Part shown: piece by piece, positions 35,071 through 43,756 of the stretch
Position numbering within the stretch: the stretch's first letter is position 1
How the letters are laid out: each line of letters opens with the position of its first letter
Source: Cerasibacillus sp036516575
Lineage (GTDB): Bacteria > Bacillota > Bacilli > Bacillales > Amphibacillaceae
Length of the DNA stretch: 64,000 nt
NCBI RefSeq assembly: GCF_036516575.1
Contig: NZ_DATBTY010000034.1
Span: forward strand, 12,970-76,969
Direction of reading: 5' to 3'
Translations under genes and position numbers: made by a program
Notes under the pieces: generated by a model
The model's input: the letters and a program-made list of their open reading frames with translations, nothing else
The model's database searches: none
Told to the model about the DNA's origin: nothing

Positions 35071-35293
35071 CGAAGTTCACTCAATTTTATAAGCGAATAT
35101 TTCCAAAACATAACATAATAAAAACAATTCCCATTTTAAGCTTTATTTTTATTAAATTATATGGTATTATTGATAGAAAATTAGAAATCTTATTTAGGAC
35201 AGGAAGTATTTTTTTAGAGTAATTATGAAACCGCTTACGAAAGATGCGGTTGTAACAGAAATACAAAACTCAAAGTTAATTAAGGGGAAAGCA

Positions 35294-36103
35294 ATGAGAG
35301 CATTAACTCAACAAATCGAAAAAATCATCAAGGATTCTGATGGAGTGTGGGGCATCGTTCTTGAAGATTTACAAACGAAAGAAAAATGGACATACAATGA
35401 GCAGGAACAATTTCCAGCAGCAAGTATTATTAAACTGCCAATTATGGTCGCAGCATTTCAAGCGGCAGAAGATAAAATTATACGCCTAAGTGATACATAT
35501 CAATTATTGCAAGATGACCTTGTTGGTGGGAGTGGTGTTTTGCAACATATGACACCAGGTACAAATATGACGATTAATGACTTGATTACACTCATGATTA
35601 TCCAAAGTGATAACACAGCAACCAATATATTAATCGATCTGTTAAATATCAACTATATCCAGGAAACAATGAGACGAATGGAGATGAATCAAAGTGCGTG
35701 TTATAACAAATTAATGATAGTCCCTGTGAATCGCATTGGGACTAACCATTTAACAGCTCAGGATGTGTCACATTTACTAAAACAGCTTGCTCAAGGAGCA
35801 CTCGTTTCCGAGCACGCCTGTGAACAAATGATTGAAATCATGAAAAAGCAGCAGATTAAAGATGGTTTTCGGGGCAAACTGCCATCGCCACAAGAAACAA
35901 ATATAGTTGGTGCCATTCCGAAATGGCAACTTGCTAATAAAACAGGCAATATAACGAAAGTCCGTCACGATGTGGGAATATTTTATGTAGGGAACCGTCA
36001 ACTAATCGCTACTGCTTTATCAAAGAATATGAATGACTTTACGGCAAAAACATATTTGATGGAAGTAGGAGAATCGATTTATCAATATCTGCAAAAAGTA
36101 TAA
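35294..36103 (+). CDS. Class A beta-lactamase-like serine hydrolase without signal peptide
   Basis: Protein of 269 aa with the class A fold markers: SxxK in AASIIKL, SDN in IIQSDNTATN, and KTG in LANKTGNI. The Glu-x-x-Leu-Asn motif that supplies the deacylating Glu166 in true class A enzymes is not present in the expected segment (NRIGTNHLTAQD). There is no signal peptide or lipobox from the ATG at 35294, chosen for AAGGGG 7 bases upstream; starting at 35225 adds 23 residues but has no good ribosome site. It may be a cytoplasmic hydrolase or an acyl-binding protein; resistance is not implied. Confidence 0.75.
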   Translation: MRALTQQIEKIIKDSDGVWGIVLEDLQTKEKWTYNEQEQFPAASIIKLPIMVAAFQAAEDKIIRLSDTYQLLQDDLVGGSGVLQHMTPGTNMTINDLITLMIIQSDNTATNILIDLLNINYIQETMRRMEMNQSACYNKLMIVPVNRIGTNHLTAQDVSHLLKQLAQGALVSEHACEQMIEIMKKQQIKDGFRGKLPSPQETNIVGAIPKWQLANKTGNITKVRHDVGIFYVGNRQLIATALSKNMNDFTAKTYLMEVGESIYQYLQKV

Positions 36104-36356
36104 GACCCGCACAGAATACAAAGCACGCATCATCATACGAAAGACAATGAGGCACAGCACCAATTTAGAGCCGAACAATTACATGTCAAAAACGGGTACG
36201 GCACCAATATAGAGCCAAAACCGAAAAGGCACTGCGCTAGGGATATCACACGATCACAATTCAAAACAAAAAATCATGCGTATCCCTAACAAACCAATTC
36301 GATTTCAAAAAACAACATACGCTCTAAAATTACGACATCATTAGGAGTGGGGAAAT
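36104..36356 (+). other. Gap with degenerate repeat-like motifs upstream of the opp genes
   Basis: ATGAGGCAC (36148) and GCACCAATTTAGAGCC (36157), then GCACCAATATAGAGCC (36201) and AAGGCACTGCGC (36226), recall the GAGGCACCGC heads of the 52-bp units but are strongly diverged. No confident promoter for the opp genes; a TAAAAT lies at 36325-36330. Confidence 0.35.
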
Positions 36357-37289
36357 ATGTTACGATACACGTTAAAACGATTGCTCATTATGCTCATCAC
36401 CTTATGGATTATCGTTACTTTAACATTTGTACTGATGGTATCCATTCCAGGTTCACCATTTAACAGTGAACAATCGTCCAATGAAACGGTACAAGCAAAC
36501 TTAGAAAAACATTATAACTTAGACCAACCGTACCATATTCAATATTTACTATACATAAAATCAATCGTGACTTTGGACTTTGGCCCTTCAATATCACAGC
36601 CAAATCAAACGGTCAATGATTTACTAGGTCGAGGCTTTCCGATTTCTTTTGAACTAGGAATCGTCACGATTTTTGTCGCTGTTATATCGGGAATTATCCT
36701 CGGCATTTTGGCCGCTTTAAGGCATAACGGAATCATCGACTATTTAGCAATGGGAATCGCTGTATTAGGGATATCGATTCCGAACTTTATTTTAGCAACA
36801 TTACTTATCCAAAAACTAGCCGTTGAAAGGGAACTTCTACCCGTTGCAACTTGGGCAGGACCAGAATATATGGTTCTTCCAGTCATTGCTCTGGCAACAG
36901 GTCCAATGGCGATTATCGCACGATTAACACGATCAACCATGCTCGATGTTCTTACACAAGATTATATTAAAATGGCACGAGCCAAAGGGTTATCACCATG
37001 GAAAATAATCTTTAAACACGCGTTAAGAAATGCCCTCATGCCTGTTGTAACCATAATGGGGACATTATTAGCAGGTATTTTGACCGGTACATTTGTGATT
37101 GAAAAAATATTCGCCATCCCAGGTATGGGTAAATATTTCGTGGAAAGTATTAACCACCGTGACTATCCCGTCATAATGGGGACGACTGTCTTTTATAGTG
37201 CCTTTTTAATCGTTATGTTGTTCCTCGTTGACATCGTTTACGGCCTATTAGATCCACGAATTAAAGTACATCAGAAGGACGGTGAATAA
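36357..37289 (+). CDS. oppB: Oligopeptide ABC transporter permease (OppB/DppB type)
   Basis: Membrane subunit of a peptide importer, 310 aa, about six membrane helices. N-terminal RLLIMLITLWIIVTLTFVL, and the EAA loop in RAKGLSPWKIIFKHALRNA that contacts the ATPases. ATG after TAGGAGTGGGG. First gene of a five-gene cluster in the order B-C-D-A-F, with the binding protein between the two ATPases. Confidence 0.9.
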   Translation: MLRYTLKRLLIMLITLWIIVTLTFVLMVSIPGSPFNSEQSSNETVQANLEKHYNLDQPYHIQYLLYIKSIVTLDFGPSISQPNQTVNDLLGRGFPISFELGIVTIFVAVISGIILGILAALRHNGIIDYLAMGIAVLGISIPNFILATLLIQKLAVERELLPVATWAGPEYMVLPVIALATGPMAIIARLTRSTMLDVLTQDYIKMARAKGLSPWKIIFKHALRNALMPVVTIMGTLLAGILTGTFVIEKIFAIPGMGKYFVESINHRDYPVIMGTTVFYSAFLIVMLFLVDIVYGLLDPRIKVHQKDGE

Positions 37290-37290
37290 A

Positions 37291-38241
37291 GTGAATCAAG
37301 CAAACAAACAAGCCATTACAACAAACAATATACCTGATTCTTGGTTTAAACCAGTCAAACAAGATAAAGCAAAAGCCGAAGCCGTCTCCAGACCATCATT
37401 ATCATATTGGCAAGATACTTGGCGCCGTCTATTAAAAAATAAACTCGCGATGCTTGGATTAATTTTCCTTATTTTATTAGGCTTTATGGCCATCTTCGGT
37501 CCAATCTTTTCACCGTATGAAGTGAACCAAGCAGATTTACCAAATCAGTATCAACCACCATCAAAAAAACATTGGTTTGGAACAGATGCTTTAGGGCGTG
37601 ATGTCTTCACTCGCACATGGTTTGGTGCGCGGATTTCCTTGTTTGTCGGTTTAATGGCAGCGCTCATCGATGTTGTCATCGGCATTGTCTACGGTGGTAT
37701 TTCTGGATATAAAGGCGGTCGTACAGATAACATCATGATGCGTATTATTGAAATTCTATACGGCCTACCTTACTTATTAGTCGTTATCTTATTACTCGTC
37801 GTCTTAGGCCCAAGTTTAACAACGATTATTATCGCCTTAACTGTTACAGGCTGGGTCGGAATGGCGCGAATTGTAAGAGGTCAAGTCTTACAAATTAAAA
37901 ACTATGAATTTGTGATGGCTTCACAATCGTATGGGACGAAGACATCTCGTATTATACGAAGACATTTATTACCAAATACAATGGGCCCCATCATCGTCCA
38001 AATGACACTCACAGTTCCATCAGCTATATTCGCCGAAGCCTTCCTTAGCTTTTTAGGATTAGGTATTCAAGCACCATATGCGAGCTGGGGTGTGATGGCA
38101 AACGATTCATTAGGTGCTATTCTATCAGGGAATTGGTGGACCTTATTTTTCCCAGCATTTTTCATATCATTTACAATGTTTGCATTTAATGTATTAGGGG
38201 ATGGGCTACAAGACGCTCTTGATCCGAAATTAAGAAAGTAG
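37291..38241 (+). CDS. oppC: Oligopeptide ABC transporter permease (OppC/DppC type)
   Basis: Second permease, 316 aa. A cytoplasmic N-terminal tail precedes RLLKNKLAMLGLIFLILLG; GTDALGRDVFTRTWFGARIS is the OppC signature; the EAA loop is in QSYGTKTSRIIRRHLLPN. The GTG at 37291 has GGTGA 5 bases upstream; a GTG at 37282 inside the end of oppB is the alternative. oppD follows after 8 bases. Confidence 0.9.
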   Translation: MNQANKQAITTNNIPDSWFKPVKQDKAKAEAVSRPSLSYWQDTWRRLLKNKLAMLGLIFLILLGFMAIFGPIFSPYEVNQADLPNQYQPPSKKHWFGTDALGRDVFTRTWFGARISLFVGLMAALIDVVIGIVYGGISGYKGGRTDNIMMRIIEILYGLPYLLVVILLLVVLGPSLTTIIIALTVTGWVGMARIVRGQVLQIKNYEFVMASQSYGTKTSRIIRRHLLPNTMGPIIVQMTLTVPSAIFAEAFLSFLGLGIQAPYASWGVMANDSLGAILSGNWWTLFFPAFFISFTMFAFNVLGDGLQDALDPKLRK

Positions 38242-38249
38242 GTGGCACC

Positions 38250-39266
38250 ATGACGAAAACAGAAGATCCTATTCTAAAAGTAAACAACCTCCATGTCACC
38301 TTTTCAACTTATGGTGGTACTGTAAAAGCGGTGCGTGGTGTTGATTTTCATTTAAATAAAGGTGAAACATTAGCGATTGTTGGGGAATCAGGCTGTGGGA
38401 AAAGCGTCACCTCTAACGCAATCATGCGCTTAATCCCCAATCCACCTGGAAAAATAACAGCCGGTAATATTTATTTTAAAGGCGTTGATTTAACAAAGCT
38501 CTCAGAAAAAAAGATGCGCTCCATCCGTGGTGTTGATATATCGATGATTTTCCAAGACCCGATGACAGCGCTAAACCCAACGCTAACGATAGGGACACAG
38601 CTAACAGAAGGGTTACGCCAACATCAAAACATTTCAAAAGAAAAGGCAACTGAAAAAGCACTCGAAATGATGGAAATTGTCGGGATACCGAATCCAAAAG
38701 AACGTTTAAAACAGTATCCACACCAATTTAGTGGTGGGATGAGACAGCGTATCGTCATCGCAATGGCACTTATATGTGAACCAGAACTTCTCATTGCCGA
38801 TGAACCGACGACAGCACTTGATGTTACGATTCAAGCGCAAATTCTTGAGTTGTTTGAAAAAATTCAAAAAGCAACAGGTGTATCGATTATATTAATTACC
38901 CATGACTTAGGTGTTGTTGCTAAAATAGCGGATCGCATTGCAGTCATGTACGCTGGTAAGATGATTGAAACCGGGGAAAAACGGGATATTTTTTATCACC
39001 CACAACACCCATATACGAAAGGGTTACTCCGTTCTGTGCCACGCCTCGATTTAGCAGGCGAAAAACTCGAACCAATTGATGGCACACCACCAGATTTATT
39101 CTCACCTCCAATTGGATGTCCGTTTGCAGCAAGATGTCCATATGCCATGGAGGTGTGTAATAAAGTATTTCCTGTTCAGACGAAGCGTACCGATTCACAT
39201 ACCGTGAATTGCTGGCTTCAAGATGAACGCGCAAAACCATTATTGGCTATGATGGCCAATGAATAA
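38250..39266 (+). CDS. oppD: Oligopeptide ABC transporter ATPase (OppD type)
   Basis: ATP-binding subunit, 338 aa. Walker A GESGCGKS, signature FSGGMRQR, Walker B LLIADEPTTALD, switch His in ITHDLGVV, and the C-terminal oligopeptide domain with CPFAARCPYAMEVC. It pairs with OppF encoded 1.8 kb downstream. 18 bases separate it from the binding-protein gene. Confidence 0.92.
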   Translation: MTKTEDPILKVNNLHVTFSTYGGTVKAVRGVDFHLNKGETLAIVGESGCGKSVTSNAIMRLIPNPPGKITAGNIYFKGVDLTKLSEKKMRSIRGVDISMIFQDPMTALNPTLTIGTQLTEGLRQHQNISKEKATEKALEMMEIVGIPNPKERLKQYPHQFSGGMRQRIVIAMALICEPELLIADEPTTALDVTIQAQILELFEKIQKATGVSIILITHDLGVVAKIADRIAVMYAGKMIETGEKRDIFYHPQHPYTKGLLRSVPRLDLAGEKLEPIDGTPPDLFSPPIGCPFAARCPYAMEVCNKVFPVQTKRTDSHTVNCWLQDERAKPLLAMMANE

Positions 39267-39284
39267 ACAAAGGGGGAAATCATA

Positions 39285-40943
39285 ATGAAGAAATGGGTAC
39301 TTCTTTTATTAGCAGTTGTGTTGACTTTCGGTTTAGGAGCGTGTACAACAGCCACAGATTCTGGTGAACCAGATAAGCCAAAACAGACAGACGACGGTAA
39401 GAAAGATGATAACGAAGGAAAAAACGATGAACAAGGGGAAAAGGTACTCCGCTTGAACAACGGTACAGAACCGAAATCATTAGACCCGTCAATCGGGTTT
39501 GACTCGGTATCATGGACACCATTAAACAACTTAATGGAAGGATTAACACGCCTCGATGAAGATTCCCAACCTCAAGCCGCAACCGCTGAAAAATGGGATA
39601 TCTCAGAAGATGGTAAAACATATACCTTCCATATTCGTGAAGATGCGAAATGGTCGAATGGTGACCCTGTTGTAGCGGAAGACTTTGCATTCGCATGGAA
39701 GCATATGTTAGATCCAGATACCGCATCACCAGCCGCATTCCTAGCTTACTTTATTGAAGGGGCTGAAGCGTATAACGATGGAAAAGGTTCAGCAGATGAT
39801 GTGTTGGTAAGCGCGAAAGATGAGAAAACGTTAGAAGTTGTGTTAACAGCACCGACAGGGTTTTTCCTAGACTTATTAACGAATCCAGCCTTCTTCCCAA
39901 TTAACCATAAAGTAGCCGAAGAAAATCCGAAGTGGCATGCTGAAGCAGATTCATTTGTATCAAATGGACCGTTCGCATTTGAATCATGGAAACATGAAGA
40001 AGAAATGGTCTTCGTAAAGAATGACCACTATTGGGATAAAGATGTTGTGAAACTAGATAAAATACATTGGGCAATGGTCAATGATGAAAATACACCATAT
40101 CAAATGTTCGTTAGTGGTGAATTAGATGTCACTGGCATACCAGCAGAACTATCTGATGAACTCATTGGTGGGGATAATGTCTATATCGGTGACCAAGGTG
40201 GATTAGAATTTTACCGATTTAATATTGAAAAAGAGCCATTCCAAAACAAAAAAATTCGCCAAGCATTTGCATATGCTGTGAATCGTGATGAAATTGCTGA
40301 ATTTGTTGTCAAAAATGGTGTCAAACCAGCTTATGGTTTTGTATCACCTGGGTTTACCGGTCCAGACGGAAAAGACTTCCGAGAAGGAAATGGTGATCTT
40401 GTGACATTTGATGCAGACAAAGCGAAGCAACTAATAGAAGAAGGTATGAAAGAAGAAGGATATGATGAATTACCAGAAATTACGTTAAGCTATAACACGA
40501 GTGATACAAACAAAGCGGTCGCTGAAACGGTCCAAAATATGCTCAGCGAACATTTGGACGTTGAAGTTAAACTAGAAAATCAAGAATGGAACGTCTTTTC
40601 AGAAGCACAGATGAATCTAGAGCTTCAATTTTCAAGAAGTTCATTTATCAATGACTATAGTGACCCAGTCAACTTCCTAGAAAGCTTTATAACCGACTCA
40701 TACATGAACCGGACAGGTTTTTCTAGCAAAGAATACGATGAACTCATCCAAAAAGGAAAAACAGAAGCCGATGAAGAAAAGCGTTGGAAGTATTTACATG
40801 AAGCAGAAAAAATGCTTGCTGACGAAATGATCGCCATGCCAATTCGTTACTATAACATCGTCGCATTAGAAGCCGATGGTGTCACAGGGCTTATCCGTCA
40901 TCCAGTGGGCTATCTTGACTTAAAATATGCTGATAAAAATTAA
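39285..40943 (+). CDS. oppA: Oligopeptide-binding lipoprotein (SBP family 5)
   Basis: Extracytoplasmic substrate-binding lipoprotein, 552 aa. Signal with lipobox LGAC (Cys about residue 20), a Lys/Asp/Glu-rich linker (25-48), then family 5 motifs: NNGTEPKSLDPSIGFDS, TYTFHIREDAKWSNGDPV, NKKIRQAFAYAVNRDEI. The family does not allow dipeptide, oligopeptide or other substrate to be chosen from sequence. A hairpin terminator follows, so OppA should be made in excess over OppF. Confidence 0.92.
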   Translation: MKKWVLLLLAVVLTFGLGACTTATDSGEPDKPKQTDDGKKDDNEGKNDEQGEKVLRLNNGTEPKSLDPSIGFDSVSWTPLNNLMEGLTRLDEDSQPQAATAEKWDISEDGKTYTFHIREDAKWSNGDPVVAEDFAFAWKHMLDPDTASPAAFLAYFIEGAEAYNDGKGSADDVLVSAKDEKTLEVVLTAPTGFFLDLLTNPAFFPINHKVAEENPKWHAEADSFVSNGPFAFESWKHEEEMVFVKNDHYWDKDVVKLDKIHWAMVNDENTPYQMFVSGELDVTGIPAELSDELIGGDNVYIGDQGGLEFYRFNIEKEPFQNKKIRQAFAYAVNRDEIAEFVVKNGVKPAYGFVSPGFTGPDGKDFREGNGDLVTFDADKAKQLIEEGMKEEGYDELPEITLSYNTSDTNKAVAETVQNMLSEHLDVEVKLENQEWNVFSEAQMNLELQFSRSSFINDYSDPVNFLESFITDSYMNRTGFSSKEYDELIQKGKTEADEEKRWKYLHEAEKMLADEMIAMPIRYYNIVALEADGVTGLIRHPVGYLDLKYADKN

Positions 40944-40948
40944 TACGC

Positions 40949-40989
40949 AAAACAAGGGATTGTCTTACTTTTGACAATCTCCTTGTTTT
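40949..40989 (+). terminator. Hairpin terminator between oppA and oppF
   Basis: AAAACAAGG-G-ATTGTC pairs with GACAAT-CT-CCTTGTTTT around a short loop. Its place inside the cluster suggests partial termination. Confidence 0.75.
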
Positions 40990-41025
40990 CATTTTATAGA
41001 AATATAAACAGAATAGGTGAATAAT

Positions 41026-42063
41026 ATGTCCGATTACATACATCGAGAAAAAATTTTACAAGTCAATCATGTAAAAAAATACTTCCCAATGGACCGAGGC
41101 AAACTATTAAAAGCCGTTGATGATATCACATTCCATGTATATAAAGGAGAAACATTTGGCTTAGTCGGTGAATCAGGTTGTGGTAAATCAACAATCGGCC
41201 GAACGATTATGGGGTTATACAACAAAACTGCAGGTCATGTCATGTTTAAAGGAAAAAATGTGCATGCATTAAATGAACGGGAAAAATTAACACTGTATAG
41301 TGAAATGCAAATGATTTTCCAAGATCCATACGCATCACTCAATCCTCGGTTAACCGTACGAGAAATCATTTCAGAACCGATGGAAGTACATCAAATGTAT
41401 AAGGATAAACGCAAACAAAACGAACGGGTGGATCAACTACTTGAAGAAGTCGGTTTAAACCGCAATCATGCTAATCGCTATCCCCATGAATTTAGTGGCG
41501 GACAACGCCAACGCATCGGGATTGCCCGCGCTTTAGCATTAGACCCTGAATTTATTATTGCTGATGAACCGATTTCCGCCTTAGATGTATCCGTACAAGC
41601 CCAGGTCGTTAATCTCCTTAAAAACTTACAAACGGAAAAAGGGCTCACATTTCTGTTTATCGCACATGACTTGTCGATGGTTAAACATATCTCAGACCGT
41701 ATTGGTGTGATGTATCTCGGTCATCTTGTCGAATTAACCGAAAGCCATACATTATATGATGACCCATTACATCCGTATACAAAAGCACTCTTATCAGCCA
41801 TTCCAATACCAGACCCAGACATTGAAGAAAAACGCGAACGCATCATCCTTGAGGGTGAATTACCGAGTCCGATTGACCCACCAAGTGGATGTGTATTTCG
41901 TACGCGTTGCCCTGTTGCGATGGATATTTGCGCTCAAAAAGCACCGACTTGGCAAGAAGCTAAACCGAATCATTTTGTCGCTTGTCATTTATATAATGAA
42001 AATGGACCTAAAGTAAAGATTCAGGGACAGACAGGTAACGATAAGGATTTTAGCGTTGTCTGA
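41026..42063 (+). CDS. oppF: Oligopeptide ABC transporter ATPase (OppF type)
   Basis: Second ATP-binding subunit, 345 aa. Walker A GESGCGKSTIGR, signature FSGGQRQRIGIARAL, Walker B FIIADEPISALD, and C-terminal CVFRTRCPVAMDIC. ATG at 41026 after ATAGGTGA; a GTG at 41017 lies within that site. Confidence 0.92.
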   Translation: MSDYIHREKILQVNHVKKYFPMDRGKLLKAVDDITFHVYKGETFGLVGESGCGKSTIGRTIMGLYNKTAGHVMFKGKNVHALNEREKLTLYSEMQMIFQDPYASLNPRLTVREIISEPMEVHQMYKDKRKQNERVDQLLEEVGLNRNHANRYPHEFSGGQRQRIGIARALALDPEFIIADEPISALDVSVQAQVVNLLKNLQTEKGLTFLFIAHDLSMVKHISDRIGVMYLGHLVELTESHTLYDDPLHPYTKALLSAIPIPDPDIEEKRERIILEGELPSPIDPPSGCVFRTRCPVAMDICAQKAPTWQEAKPNHFVACHLYNENGPKVKIQGQTGNDKDFSVV

Positions 42064-42139
42064 TAAAACTTCGCTTAAATCGTGCTTTACTTGTTATGAT
42101 TAAGCAGAGTTGATGATTTTTTTTAATAGAATATATGTT

Positions 42140-42187
42140 GAGGCGCTGATTAGATAATGTTGACTAATCAGGCGTCTTTTTTTGTGC
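42140..42187 (+). terminator. Terminator of the opp cluster
   Basis: GGCGCTGATTAG pairs with CTAATCAGGCGTC (one bulge), followed by seven or more T. The remainder of the 313-base gap to spoIID holds no gene; CATACT near 42339 could belong to a sigma-E promoter but its -35 is poor. Confidence 0.85.
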
Positions 42188-42376
42188 CAATTAAAGGGTA
42201 ATGCCATTACATACCTCAATAACAACAGACAGTTAAGTTTTAGAAATCATCTATATGGAAGAGACGAATTCCAAGAAAATTGTTCTATTAAATGTCCTAT
42301 CTGTATACATTAAATAGTAAAGATAATAGAGCTACTACCATACTGAATGAAAAATCGAAACAAGGAGGAGAACAAA

Positions 42377-43438
42377 TTGAAACAATGGTCACCAAAAAAG
42401 TCGAAAAAGATTCGTAGTCTACGTCCGAAGCCAAATCGTTTATTTACATTCATGCCTGTTCTTGCGTTTTTATGTATTATTGCCATCGTGCTCATCATCC
42501 CTACAATCATTGTCATACCATCACAATCAAAAGAGCAAGTGACACCTGCTAAAGAAGATATTGAGATAAAACCAATAAAAAATAGTGAAGCAGACGCCAT
42601 CACCGTTTCTGTCATGCGTAAACAGACTAAAGATATTGAGAATATCCCGTTAGAAACATATGTCTCACATGTCGTCGCGAGTGAAATGCCCGCAGAATTT
42701 GAACTCGAAGCACTAAAAGCTCAGTCACTCACCGCAAGAACATATGTCGTTAATCAAATGTTACATAACCAATCAGAAGCGGATGTAACCGATACGACAT
42801 CGGACCAAGTGTTTCAAGATGAAACAGAACTAAGGGAGAGATGGGGTGACACCTATCATGAAAAAATGAGTAAAATTAATGAAGCTGTTCAAGCAACGCG
42901 AGGAAAAATTTTAACTTATAATGAAACACCTATTTTTCCAGCCTATTTTTCCACAAGTAACGGCTACACCGAGAATTCAGAAGACTACTGGGATAATAAA
43001 CTTCCATATTTGAGAAGTGTTAAAAGTCCATGGGATAAAGACTCCCCCAAATTTTTAGACCAAAAAACAATCTCAATTCAAGAAGTATCGCGTTTATTAG
43101 ATATTCCTTTACAACTGGGAACACCCCTCCCGATTACAGTAACCCGAACAAAGAGCCAACGTGTAAAAAACTTGAAAATCGGCGAAAAAACATTGACTGG
43201 TCGCGATGTTCGTGAACGACTCGACTTACGATCCAATGATTTCACCGTTACGCAAAAAGGCGACTATCTCATTTTTAAAACAAAAGGATTCGGGCATGGG
43301 GTCGGTATGAGTCAATACGGTGCAAATGGGATGGCAAAGGAAGGCAAAACCTATGATGAGATAGTCAAATATTACTATAAGGATGTCGAAATCAGTTCCA
43401 TCGATGAATCTGCCCCGGCACTCTTAACGAAGAAGTAA
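42377..43438 (+). CDS. spoIID: Stage II sporulation protein D (peptidoglycan lytic enzyme)
   Basis: Part of the SpoIIDMP machine that drives engulfment by cleaving glycan strands stripped of stem peptides. The protein is 353 aa (343 in B. subtilis). N-terminal membrane anchor (about residues 25-48), catalytic Glu in VVASEMPAEFELEALKAQS, and the C-terminal TKGFGHGVGMSQYGANGMA signature. TTG start at 42377 because AAGGAGGAG lies just upstream; an ATG at 42347 would put that ribosome site inside the gene. It is unusual in being followed by surface enzymes rather than spoIIQ. Confidence 0.94.
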   Translation: MKQWSPKKSKKIRSLRPKPNRLFTFMPVLAFLCIIAIVLIIPTIIVIPSQSKEQVTPAKEDIEIKPIKNSEADAITVSVMRKQTKDIENIPLETYVSHVVASEMPAEFELEALKAQSLTARTYVVNQMLHNQSEADVTDTTSDQVFQDETELRERWGDTYHEKMSKINEAVQATRGKILTYNETPIFPAYFSTSNGYTENSEDYWDNKLPYLRSVKSPWDKDSPKFLDQKTISIQEVSRLLDIPLQLGTPLPITVTRTKSQRVKNLKIGEKTLTGRDVRERLDLRSNDFTVTQKGDYLIFKTKGFGHGVGMSQYGANGMAKEGKTYDEIVKYYYKDVEISSIDESAPALLTKK

Positions 43439-43468
43439 ATAGCCTACATTAGATATGCTTATTCTAGT

Positions 43469-43508
43469 AATCGCGCAATTTTGCATCTGAGATTGTGCGA
43501 TTTTTTCT
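43469..43508 (+). terminator. Terminator after spoIID
   Basis: AATCGCGCAAT (43469-43479) pairs with ATTGTGCGATT (43492-43502), then TTTTTC. The AATCGCGCAAT arm is repeated exactly at 51024-51034. Confidence 0.9.
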
Positions 43509-43690
43509 TTGAACCGTTCACTTCTTCACGTGACAGATGGAGCCGTTAATTTCCAATCTATATATCTACTTCTATAGTCCTAGTACAAAAACACCTTTAT
43601 TTCGAATCATAAGAAAACACTCCAAATTGCCTTGAAATATAAAAATAATCATGATAATTTTAAGAAAGTTAACACAGATTTTACACTCTA

Positions 43691-43722
43691 TTGACTTTTG
43701 TTTAATACAGCTTTGCTAGACT
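43691..43722 (+). promoter_or_regulatory. Candidate promoter of the 5'-nucleotidase gene
   Basis: TTGACT (43691-43696) and TAGACT (43717-43722) are 20 bases apart, longer than usual, but the -10 has the extended TGC. The rest of the 318-base gap is AT-rich and shows nothing else. Confidence 0.4.
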
Positions 43723-43756
43723 GAAGTAGGGATAATAAAAACAAGGAGGAACATTC

